Below, one piece after another: positions 1 to 5,302 of a DNA stretch of 6,651 nt. Numbering within the stretch: position 1 is the stretch's first letter; every line of letters begins with the position of its first letter. The stretch comes from CAZKUN01 sp964555935 (lineage in GTDB: Bacteria; Armatimonadota; Zipacnadia; Zipacnadales; VGFC01): contig CAZKUN010000383.1 in the NCBI GenBank assembly GCA_964555935.1, positions 1 through 6,651 on the forward strand, given 5' to 3'. Made by a program: the position numbers and the translations under genes. The notes below the pieces were generated by a model, which worked only from the letters and a program-made list of their open reading frames with translations, had not been told where the DNA came from and ran no database searches.

Positions 1-6
1 GTGACC

Positions 7-60
7 ATGCCAACGCTCAAGATCATCTACCGAAACCCAGCCGACCTCGTCCGCCCTAAC
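7..60 (+). pseudogene. Possible N-terminal fragment of a ParB-like nuclease / DNA-methylase protein
   Basis: From the ATG at 7 (or the GTG at 1, in frame) the reading gives MPTLKIIYRNPADLVRPN. This resembles the usual opening of ParB-like nuclease domains fused to DNA-modification methylases, which often begin with a K-I-x-Y-R...D-L...P-N pattern before an N-A-R-T-H-S motif. The resemblance ends at about position 57-60 and the N-A-R-T-H-S motif does not follow. The frame stays open to 381, but residues 21-126 match nothing I recognise and lie antisense to a pilin-like start. Only about 18 residues support the call, so chance similarity is possible. If real, it is a fragment joined to foreign sequence. 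Confidence 0.28.
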
Positions 61-95
61 AGTTCGATTAGCGTGAAACCTCTGCTGCGCATCAT
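27..95 (-). pseudogene. Truncated type IV pilin-like (prepilin N-terminal methylation motif) gene start
   Basis: On the minus strand the ATG at 95-93 begins a 22-residue frame containing RGFTLIELL at residues 5-13. This is the class III prepilin signal: cleavage after Gly6, Phe as residue +1 and Glu at +5. A perfect AAAGGAGG ribosome-binding site (plus-strand 103-110) sits seven bases upstream of the ATG. Intact family members continue with a strongly hydrophobic helix (typically VVIAIIAIL). Here the next residues are GRTRSAGFR and then a TAG stop at 29-27, and no other frame restores a hydrophobic helix. The gene start is therefore real but the body is lost, either through a rearrangement near position 57 or at an assembly junction. 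The start of the gene looks undamaged, so a very short peptide could still be made. Confidence 0.5.
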
Positions 96-440
96 CCATC
101 TGCCTCCTTTGTCCATGTTTTGGGTTGCAGTAGGCATCGTCGGTCCTACGCTCACCTCCTCACAGTTCGGCCATGGTACTCCGGAACAGACCACCAATTC
201 CTGCCATGGTGTCCTGCATCCACTTAATTACATCAATTCGACATTCAGGATCTGGATCCCTGCACGCCTTTCCGCGATCTCCGTAATCTTCGGGCGAGTC
301 GCAGGAAACTCCTCAGGTCGCAGATCGGCACAACTCGATGGATTTTTCCTGGAGGCGGCCCCAAGCGGAGGTCTCCGGTGAGACCATACGGAAACTCCCG
401 TCGTCAGTTCATGAACCCGATATGGGAAGGCAAACTTGAC
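96..440. other. Region without an identifiable gene
   Basis: No frame here yields a recognisable protein. Base composition is lower in G+C than the genes to the right (about 53% over the first 240 bases by hand count). Small palindromes are visible: GGTCTC/GAGACC with a four-base loop at 370-385, and GTTCATGAAC at 407-416. A minus-strand frame from an ATG at 387 with a GGGAG site reads 24 codons to a TGA at 315-313. It then stays open in the same frame to another TGA at 162-160, but it matches no family I know. The promoter of the flavodiiron gene should lie in the right part of this stretch. A TTGACG at 436-441 is present, but I see no convincing -10 partner. Confidence 0.5.
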
Positions 441-474
441 GTTGCCGAGGGCGCCGCTACCGGCTCTCGGCAAC
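441..474 (+). promoter_or_regulatory. Inverted repeat / leader hairpin before the flavodiiron gene
   Basis: GTTGCCGAGGGC at 441-452 pairs with GCTCTCGGCAAC at 463-474: twelve base pairs including one G-T wobble, around a ten-base loop. The repeat ends six bases before the GAGGA ribosome-binding site of the flavodiiron gene. No run of T follows, so it is not a normal intrinsic terminator. Its position suits a repressor operator or a leader-RNA structure controlling ribosome access. No trans-acting factor can be named from the sequence. Confidence 0.5.
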
Positions 475-492
475 AGCCGCGAGGAATAGATG

Positions 493-1704
493 ATGAGCGA
501 CGCATTCAAAGCTGTACAGGTGACGGAGAAGGTCTGGTGGGTCGGCGCGATTGATTGGAACATCCGCGATTTCCACGGTTACATGACGGGGCGGGGCACG
601 TCCTGGAACGCCTACATTGTCATGGGCGACGAGCCGATTCTTATCGACGCGGTGAAGAAGGACGGCCTCGATGAGATGAAGGCGCGGATCGGATCGGTCA
701 TCGATCCCGAGAGTATCCAGCACATCGTCAGCAACCACACGGAGATGGATCACTCCGGCACGTTGCCGGAACTGGTCGAGTGGTTGAAGCCCAAGACGCT
801 GTTCGCCTCCAGAAACGGCGCCAAGGCGCTGCCCATGCACTTCGATGTGGGCATGGACATCACCGCGGTCGAGGACCTGGGGTCGGTGAACCTCGGTGGC
901 TCGGAACTGACGTTTATCGAGACGCGCATGGTGCATTGGCCGGACAACATGTTCACGTACTACGCTAACGACGGGGTGCTGTTCTCGAGCGACGGGTTCG
1001 GCATGCACCTTGCGTCGGCCGAGCGCTTCACCGATGAGATCAACCCCACGGAGATTCACCACGAGTCGGCTAAGTACTTCGCCAACATCCTTCTGCCGTT
1101 CACGCCTCAGCTCGCGCGCGTCCTGGAGAAGGTGGAGGGGCTGAACCTGCCCGGTCAGGTCATCGCCAGTGACCATGGTCCGATCTGGCGCGGCGGCCTC
1201 GATCGTATCGTGGGGCAGTACTCCAAGTGGTGCGAGCAAGAGCCCACGACGAAGGCTGTCATTGTCTTCGATTCGATGTGGGACAGCACCAAGGCGATGG
1301 CGGCGTCGATCGCCGACGGGGTGTACGGTGCGGGCGCGCATCCGCACGTTACATCCGCCCGCGCGACGCACCGAAGCGATATCATGACCGAGGTCCTCGA
1401 TGCGGGCGCGCTTCTGGTCGGGAGTTGCACGCTAAACAACAACATCTTCCCGTCGATCGCGGACCTGATGACCTACATGAAGGGCCTGCGTCCGCGGAAC
1501 CTGATCGGCGCGGCTTTCGGGTCCTACGGTTGGAGCGGCGAAGCCGTTAAGCAACTCAACGCTATCCTTGAGGCCATGAAGGTCGACGTCGTCCACGAGG
1601 GCATCCGCGTCAAGTGGGTGCCGACCCAGGAGGACCTCGCCCAGTGCCGCGAGCTGGGCGAGATGGTGGGCAAGATGCTTGTTGACACCTGCGATGGCGC
1701 GTGA
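493..1704 (+). CDS. fprA: Flavodiiron protein (FprA / rubredoxin:oxygen oxidoreductase family), O2 and/or NO reductase
   Basis: Cytoplasmic A-type flavoprotein that reduces O2 to water or NO to N2O with electrons from rubredoxin. The N-terminal metallo-beta-lactamase-like domain (residues 1 to about 245) carries a complete set of diiron ligands: N-H-x-E-x-D-H gives His82, Glu84, Asp86 and His87, followed by His148 (MVHWPDN), Asp167 (SSDGFG) and His228 (SDHGPIWR). The C-terminal flavodoxin-like FMN domain (about 254-398) has the phosphate-loop motif FDSMWDSTKAMA and the family motif TLNNNIFPSIADLMTYMKGL. At 403 residues it is full length for the two-domain class A type, with no fused rubredoxin or NADH-oxidase domain. 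The ATG at 493 is preferred because GAGGA (481-485) is seven bases away; the ATG at 490 would leave only four. Rubredoxin follows after 67 bases, consistent with co-transcription. Preference for O2 or NO cannot be read from the sequence. Confidence 0.95.
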   Translation: MSDAFKAVQVTEKVWWVGAIDWNIRDFHGYMTGRGTSWNAYIVMGDEPILIDAVKKDGLDEMKARIGSVIDPESIQHIVSNHTEMDHSGTLPELVEWLKPKTLFASRNGAKALPMHFDVGMDITAVEDLGSVNLGGSELTFIETRMVHWPDNMFTYYANDGVLFSSDGFGMHLASAERFTDEINPTEIHHESAKYFANILLPFTPQLARVLEKVEGLNLPGQVIASDHGPIWRGGLDRIVGQYSKWCEQEPTTKAVIVFDSMWDSTKAMAASIADGVYGAGAHPHVTSARATHRSDIMTEVLDAGALLVGSCTLNNNIFPSIADLMTYMKGLRPRNLIGAAFGSYGWSGEAVKQLNAILEAMKVDVVHEGIRVKWVPTQEDLAQCRELGEMVGKMLVDTCDGA

Positions 1705-1771
1705 GGCGTTGCGGGCCGGCGAAACGCGGCCTGCCGCCACGTGCCAGGAAACAATACGGAGAGGCATCACT

Positions 1772-1933
1772 ATGCAGAAGCACGTTTGCGACGTCTGCGG
1801 CTATGTGTACGATCCGGCTGATGGCGATCCGGACAACGACATTGCTGAGGGAACCGCGTTCGAGGACATTCCGGATGACTGGTCTTGCCCGGTCTGCGGC
1901 GCGGATAAGAGTGAATTCTCACCGACGGACTAG
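1772..1933 (+). CDS. Rubredoxin
   Basis: A 53-residue, one-iron electron carrier. It shows the two canonical iron-binding knuckles, C-x-x-C-G at residues 6-10 (CDVCGY) and C-P-x-C-G at 39-43 (CPVCG), and the family stretches YVYDPADGDPDN and FEDIPDDWSCP. Length and residue order match stand-alone rubredoxins. The start is set by GGAGAGG (1758-1764) seven bases before the ATG. It lies 67 bases behind the flavodiiron gene, whose family uses rubredoxin as direct electron donor, so the two form a functional pair. No rubredoxin reductase is encoded in the window. The stop codon TAG (1931-1933) lies inside the left arm of a large palindrome. Confidence 0.97.
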   Translation: MQKHVCDVCGYVYDPADGDPDNDIAEGTAFEDIPDDWSCPVCGADKSEFSPTD

Positions 1934-2011
1934 AAGTGGTTTCAAAACCCCCGTAGGTCGAAGCTCTAGCTTCGACCCGTCCAGCTGTTGGGGTTTTGAA
2001 GCCGCTTCTAG
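1930..2011. repeat. Nested palindromic repeat, copy 1, starting at the rubredoxin stop codon
   Basis: The outer arms 1930-1951 and 1990-2011 are inverted repeats matching at 20 of 22 positions. The two exceptions are G-T wobbles, so the RNA would pair throughout. Inside lies a perfect 10-base inverted repeat, GGTCGAAGCT (1956-1965) and AGCTTCGACC (1968-1977). The left arm includes the TAG stop codon of rubredoxin. A related element in opposite orientation follows hcp at 5126-5195. It probably ends or protects the upstream transcript, or is a small REP/MITE-like mobile palindrome. There is no T-run after it, so classical intrinsic termination is not clear. Confidence 0.8.
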
Positions 2012-2185
2012 TACCGAATTTCATGCGCAGGGGGCATTGCCCGACGCTCCTCAGCCCGCACGGCGACTGTGCTGCGCCGCTCGACTGTCATGCGTCGCGG
2101 CGAGACTTGGAGTGGGTCGCCAGCCGATTAACGCCTGAGTTCAGGGCCTAAGTCGGTGTCTCAAAAAATGGCGGGCAAGAAAGAT
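2012..2185. other. Intergenic stretch without an identifiable feature
   Basis: Between the palindrome after rubredoxin and the promoter of the hcp operon I find no gene. No frame gives a recognisable product, and only weak short stems are visible (for example GGGC/GCCC around 2030). An A-rich patch near 2163-2185, just before the -35 box, could act as an upstream promoter element. Confidence 0.5.
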
Positions 2186-2213
2186 TTGACACGGGGAACT
2201 ATTGTGGTATAGT
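2186..2213 (+). promoter_or_regulatory. Sigma70-type promoter of the iron-sulfur protein / hcp operon
   Basis: A consensus -35 box TTGACA (2186-2191) is followed after 16 bases by TATAGT (2208-2213), with an extended -10 TGG directly before it (2205-2207). Transcription would start near 2220, giving a leader of about 70 bases. That leader contains a small hairpin, CGGCGA (2238-2243) with TCGCCG (2250-2255). It is the best promoter in the window and lies directly before the three-gene operon. Confidence 0.8.
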
Positions 2214-2219
2214 AGTACC
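2206..2219. promoter_or_regulatory. Possible operator overlapping the -10 box
   Basis: GGTA and TACC form an inverted repeat with a six-base spacer (2206-2219), overlapping the -10 element and reaching the expected transcription start. A dimeric repressor bound here would block the promoter. Rrf2-family NO and iron-sulfur sensors and HcpR-type regulators often control hcp genes. The half-site is only four bases long, so chance is a real possibility. Confidence 0.25.
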
Positions 2220-2291
2220 TTAATGCGTGTAAGGAAGCGGCGAGACCCTTCGCCGAGAGCCGTAGACCAGAGAGAATTGAGGAGAATTGTG

Positions 2292-3146
2292 ATGCGGGCA
2301 GTACGTGCGATTGTTCAGATCGACGAAGACAGATGCACGGGTTGTGGGGAGTGCATTCCTAGCTGTGAGGAAGGTGCCATCGAGATCGTGGATGGCAAGG
2401 CGAAGCTGGTTGCGGACGTGTATTGCGATGGCCTGGGCAACTGCCTGGGGACGTGCCCCGAGGAGGCAATTACCATGATCGATCGAGAGGCCGATGGGTT
2501 CGACGAGGAGCAGGTCCAAGAGCGCCTGAAGGAGACCGGACACGATGAACCGACCGCAGCCGCGAGCTGCCCCGGTTCCGCGGTTCTGAACCTGAAGGAG
2601 GAGCCGGTCTGTGACTGCCCGACCACCGCGTTGAAGCCGCAGGCGGCGGCCGGCGGCCGAGGGATGGGGCTTAGGTGCCCGCGCTCCGTCGACGAAGCCA
2701 TTGACGCCGAAGAGGAAGAGGAGCGCGTGGCCGCCGAGGGCGGGCCTCGCGAGTCTCAGCTAGGCAACTGGCCGGTCCAGCTCAAACTGGTCCCGGTCGA
2801 GGCCCCGTACTGGGATGGCGCCGACGTGCTGATCGCCGCCGATTGCGCGCCCTTTGCCGCTCCGGACTTCCACGAGCGCTTGCTGACCGACCACGTCCTC
2901 ACGATCGGGTGCCCGAAGCTCGACGAGGGCGAGCTGTACGTCAAGAAGCTTGGGCAGATCTTCGCCCGAAACAGCATCAAGTCGGTCCACATCGCCCACA
3001 TGGAAGTCCCGTGCTGCCTCGGGCTGGTTCACATTGTCAGCGCCGCCCTGCAGGAATCGGGCAAGCAGATTCCGACATCCACGACGGTTATCGGCATCCG
3101 TGGCGAGATCCTAGAAACGAACCCGCTAACGGTAGGCGTTGGTTAG
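2292..3146 (+). CDS. Hcp-associated iron-sulfur protein with N-terminal ferredoxin domain
   Basis: A 284-residue protein of a family I recall beside hcp in anaerobes; its exact role is unproven and electron transfer to Hcp is the likely one. The N-terminus is ferredoxin-like. Cluster 1 is complete: Cys15, 18, 21 and 25 in C-x2-C-x2-C-x3-C. The second motif, YCDGLGNCLGTCP, has Cys45, 51 and 55, with Leu48 where a ferredoxin would have its fourth cysteine. Further cysteines lie at 93 (CPGS), 107 and 109 (CDCP) and 129. After an acidic linker (about 138-150) comes an alpha/beta-looking domain (about 159-275) with AADCAPFA (Cys185), GCPKLDEG (Cys207) and MEVPCC (Cys241, 242), then GIRGEIL. No flavin- or NAD-binding motif, signal peptide or membrane segment is visible. 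The ATG at 2292 is preferred because GAGGAG (2279-2284) is seven bases upstream; an in-frame TTG at 2202 would overlap the promoter. The next gene starts 17 bases after the stop. Confidence 0.85.
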   Translation: MRAVRAIVQIDEDRCTGCGECIPSCEEGAIEIVDGKAKLVADVYCDGLGNCLGTCPEEAITMIDREADGFDEEQVQERLKETGHDEPTAAASCPGSAVLNLKEEPVCDCPTTALKPQAAAGGRGMGLRCPRSVDEAIDAEEEEERVAAEGGPRESQLGNWPVQLKLVPVEAPYWDGADVLIAADCAPFAAPDFHERLLTDHVLTIGCPKLDEGELYVKKLGQIFARNSIKSVHIAHMEVPCCLGLVHIVSAALQESGKQIPTSTTVIGIRGEILETNPLTVGVG

Positions 3147-3163
3147 AGTAGGGGGTGAGCACG

Positions 3164-3412
3164 ATGCCGCCAATGAAATGTCCGGGACAAGACTACCGCT
3201 ACTGGCAGCCGGAGGACATCTACGAGGTCCCCTGCCCGGCGTGCGAAGCTCCGGTCGAGTTCTTCAAGAACGATGCCACCCGCAAGTGTGAGAACTGCGG
3301 CTACACGTTCGTGAATCCAAAGCTCGACGTGGGTTGCGCCGAATGGTGCCCGCACGCCGAGAAATGCAGTGCTGTGCAACACGGCCTAATCCCGAAGAAG
3401 GATGCGTCGTGA
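3164..3412 (+). CDS. Small eight-cysteine protein with a zinc-ribbon core, hcp neighbour
   Basis: An 82-residue protein of unknown function. I recognise the pattern (KCPGQD opening, VEFFK, NPK...GCA) from small proteins encoded beside hcp or iron-sulfur genes in anaerobes, but know no experimental role. CPAC (Cys24, 27) and CENC (Cys42, 45) form a zinc-ribbon or rubredoxin-like knuckle pair. Four more cysteines, Cys6 in KCPGQD and Cys58, 62 and 68 in GCAEWCPHAEKC, could bind a second metal or iron-sulfur cluster. There is no membrane segment. The ATG at 3164 is preferred, with the AGGGGG tract (3150-3155) eight bases upstream. A GTG at 3155 and an ATG at 3173 are in-frame alternatives. It lies 17 bases after the iron-sulfur gene and 69 bases before hcp, inside one apparent operon, so a role in Hcp cluster assembly, electron transfer or nitrosative sensing is possible but inferred only from position. 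Confidence 0.82.
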   Translation: MPPMKCPGQDYRYWQPEDIYEVPCPACEAPVEFFKNDATRKCENCGYTFVNPKLDVGCAEWCPHAEKCSAVQHGLIPKKDAS

Positions 3413-3427
3413 TAATGCGATCGTTTT

Positions 3428-3446
3428 GGGCGGCTACGGGCTGCCC
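3428..3446 (+). other. Small hairpin in the leader of hcp
   Basis: GGGCGGC (3428-3434) pairs with GCTGCCC (3440-3446) over seven base pairs including one G-T wobble, with a five-base loop. It lies in the 69-base gap between the eight-cysteine gene and hcp, about 18 bases before the hcp ribosome-binding site. It could be an mRNA processing or stability element. No T-run follows, so it is not a terminator. Confidence 0.3.
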
Positions 3447-3481
3447 AGCATGTGCCAAGTCGTGAAAGGAGATCCGATTTA

Positions 3482-5125
3482 GTGTTTTGCTATCAGTGTG
3501 AACAGACCGTTCAAGGTGTAGCCTGCACGCAGCATGGAGTATGTGGTAAAGACCCGCGAGTCGCAGCCCTCCAGGACCTACTTATCCACGCCGCCAAGGG
3601 GATCGGCCAGTATGCCCACCGCGCTCGGGCAGCGGGCGCGAGCGACGCGCAGATCGATGTCTTCACGGTCAAGGCGATCTTTACGACGCTGACCAACGTG
3701 AACTTCGACGAGGCCCGCTTCGTCGCGTACATCCGCGAAGCCGCGGCGGCCCGCGATCGGGCCAAGGCTCTCTACGAGGGCGCTGTCGAGAACCCCGAGA
3801 CACTCTCCGGCCCCGCCACCTGGGAGCCCGCCGCCGACGCCGACGGTCTGGTCGCTCAGGGCGTGGCTGTTGAGATCACGAAGCGCAAAGAGGCGCTGGG
3901 TGATGACATCTCCGGTCTGCAGGAGCTGCTGACGTACGGCCTGAAGGGCCTGGCGGCGTACGCCGACCACGCGCAGATCCTCGGGCAGGAAGACGATGCC
4001 GTCTACGCGTACGTCCATGAGGCGCTCAGCTTCCTCGCGGACGACCCGACGGACGTAGACGCGCTGGTCGGCCAGTCGCTGAAGTGCGGCGAGGTCAACA
4101 TCAACGTGATGGCGCTGCTCGACACGGCCAACACCGGCACCTACGGCACGCCCGAGCCGACTCCGGTTCGGATCACGCCTGTTGCCGGCAAGGCGATCCT
4201 CGTCTCCGGTCACGACCTCAAGGACCTGGCGGACATCCTCGAGCAGACCGAGGGCAAGGGCATCAACGTCTACACCCACGGCGAGATGCTGCCATGCCAT
4301 GGCTACCCGGAACTTAAGAAGCACTCGCACCTCGTGGGCAACTACGGTGGCGCGTGGCAGGATCAGCGTAAAGAGTTCGCGGCCTTCCCGGGCGCGATCG
4401 TGATGACGACAAACTGCATCATGAATCCGACCGATGAGTACAAGGACCGGATCTACACGCTCGGACTGGTCGGCTGGCCCGGAGTCAAGCACATCGCCAA
4501 CAGCGACTACACGCAGGTGATCGATGCGGCGCTGGCGGCTCCCGGCTTCACCGAGACGGAAGAGGAGAAGACGATCCTCACCGGCTTCGGCGCGGCGGCT
4601 GTGCTGAGCCATGCGGAGACCATCATCGGCGCGGTGAAGGGCGGAGCGCTGAAGCACTTCTTCCTCATCGGCGGCTGCGATGGAGCGAAGCCCGGACGCA
4701 ACTACTTCACCGAGGTTGCGGAGCAGGTCCCGGACGACTGCGTCATTCTCACGCTGGCGTGTGGCAAGTACCGGTTCAACAAGCTTGAGTTCGGAGAGAT
4801 CGGCGGCATCCCGCGTCTGCTGGACATCGGCCAGTGCAACGACGCGTACTCGGCCGTGAAGATCGCTCTCGCGCTCGCGGATGCATTTGAGTGCGGCGTG
4901 AACGATCTGCCGCTGTCGATGATCCTGTCGTGGTACGAGCAGAAGGCGTGCGTCATTCTCCTGTCGCTGCTGCACCTGGGCATTCAGGGCATCAAGCTCG
5001 GGCCGAGCCTGCCCGCGTTCATCTCGCCCGCCGTGCTCAACGTGCTTGTTGAGAACTTCAACATCGCGCCGATCGGCACGCCGGAGGACGACATCAAGGC
5101 CGCGCTCGGCGAGGCGGCTGGATAG
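3482..5125 (+). CDS. hcp: Hybrid-cluster protein (Hcp, hydroxylamine reductase), class I
   Basis: A 547-residue cytoplasmic enzyme. The family reduces hydroxylamine to ammonia in vitro; in E. coli it acts as a high-affinity NO reductase and promotes protein S-nitrosylation. The N-terminal cluster cysteines 3, 6, 15 and 21 have the C-x2-C-x8-C-x5-C spacing of class I enzymes from anaerobes. Hybrid-cluster ligands are all present: His244 (SGHDLKDL), Glu268 (THGEMLPC), Cys312 (TTNCIMNP), Cys399 (GGCDGAKPGRNYF), Cys427 (LACGKYRFN), Cys452 (GQCNDAYSA) and Glu486 (WYEQKA). The first three fall at the numbers I remember for Desulfovibrio vulgaris Hcp; the later ones are shifted by 7-8 residues, a small deletion. 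The GTG at 3482 is chosen because the family starts MFCYQCEQT and AAAGGAG (3465-3471) lies ten bases upstream. A GTG at 3452 has no ribosome-binding site and would add ten unusual residues. No Hcr reductase gene is nearby, so electrons must come from another donor, plausibly the first gene of this operon. Confidence 0.97.
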   Translation: MFCYQCEQTVQGVACTQHGVCGKDPRVAALQDLLIHAAKGIGQYAHRARAAGASDAQIDVFTVKAIFTTLTNVNFDEARFVAYIREAAAARDRAKALYEGAVENPETLSGPATWEPAADADGLVAQGVAVEITKRKEALGDDISGLQELLTYGLKGLAAYADHAQILGQEDDAVYAYVHEALSFLADDPTDVDALVGQSLKCGEVNINVMALLDTANTGTYGTPEPTPVRITPVAGKAILVSGHDLKDLADILEQTEGKGINVYTHGEMLPCHGYPELKKHSHLVGNYGGAWQDQRKEFAAFPGAIVMTTNCIMNPTDEYKDRIYTLGLVGWPGVKHIANSDYTQVIDAALAAPGFTETEEEKTILTGFGAAAVLSHAETIIGAVKGGALKHFFLIGGCDGAKPGRNYFTEVAEQVPDDCVILTLACGKYRFNKLEFGEIGGIPRLLDIGQCNDAYSAVKIALALADAFECGVNDLPLSMILSWYEQKACVILLSLLHLGIQGIKLGPSLPAFISPAVLNVLVENFNIAPIGTPEDDIKAALGEAAG

Positions 5126-5195
5126 AGTTGGTTTCACCCCCAATGACCCGTCTCGTCGGATCTGGAGATCCGACCTACGGGGGGTGAACCCAGTT
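5126..5195. repeat. Nested palindromic repeat, copy 2, directly after the hcp stop codon
   Basis: The outer arms GGTTTCACCCCC (5130-5141) and GGGGGTGAACCC (5180-5191) are inverted with one mismatch. The inner arms GTCGGATCT (5155-5163) and AGATCCGAC (5166-5174) pair perfectly around GG. A further short pairing, CCCGT (5147-5151) with ACGGG (5177-5181), competes with the outer stem. The reverse complement of copy 1 (1930-2011) aligns along its length, sharing CGACCTACGGGGG and the preceding CCCCAA. The element begins right after the TAG of hcp, just as copy 1 begins at the TAG of rubredoxin. Confidence 0.75.
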
Positions 5196-5220
5196 CAGGC
5201 GGGCAGTTGGTTCTTCACAC

Positions 5221-5249
5221 GGGGGCCCGGTCCTTCCCACCGGGCCCCC
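5221..5249 (+). terminator. GC-rich hairpin, possible terminator of the hcp operon
   Basis: GGGGGCCCGGT (5221-5231) and ACCGGGCCCCC (5239-5249) form a perfect 11-base-pair stem with a seven-base loop, about 95 bases after the hcp stop. The stem is very stable, but neither strand has a T-run after it, so intrinsic termination is uncertain. Alternatives are an mRNA 3' stabiliser or part of the repeat-rich spacer. Confidence 0.45.
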
Positions 5250-5302
5250 TCCCGCCGGGCAAGGGCGGCCGATTTACGTGGGCTTGATGGGGGCAGACAG
5301 CG

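Noticed and set aside
228..312. Minus-strand RPKITEIAERRAG stretch recalling a LacI-type DNA-binding start
   Set aside because: It has one extra residue in the helix, no T-V-S-R motif after it and no start codon near. The likeness is too short to support a regulator remnant.
1..381. Plus-strand 126-residue open frame at the left edge
   Set aside because: Only the first 18 or so residues look like any protein. The rest is antisense to the pilin-like start and unrecognisable, so I do not call it an intact gene.
457..1371. Long minus-strand open frame antisense to the flavodiiron gene
   Set aside because: It is an arginine- and histidine-rich shadow created by the GC-rich third codon positions of the plus-strand gene, which has all diiron ligands. 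It has no recognisable motif.
1711..1734. Weak stem GCGGGCC/GGCCTGC between the flavodiiron and rubredoxin genes
   Set aside because: It is seven pairs with a wobble in a GC-rich spacer and has no T-run. It is not distinguishable from chance.
2202..2291. Earlier TTG start for the iron-sulfur protein
   Set aside because: It overlaps the -10 box of a strong promoter and has no ribosome-binding site. The ATG at 2292 has GAGGAG at ideal distance.
3452..3481. Earlier GTG start for hcp
   Set aside because: The added residues include the ribosome-binding site itself, and the family begins at MFCYQC, which corresponds to the GTG at 3482.
3578..5143. 521-residue minus-strand open frame antisense to hcp
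   Set aside because: It is a shadow of hcp with composition typical of antisense high-GC coding sequence and no family motif. The plus strand encodes a complete Hcp.
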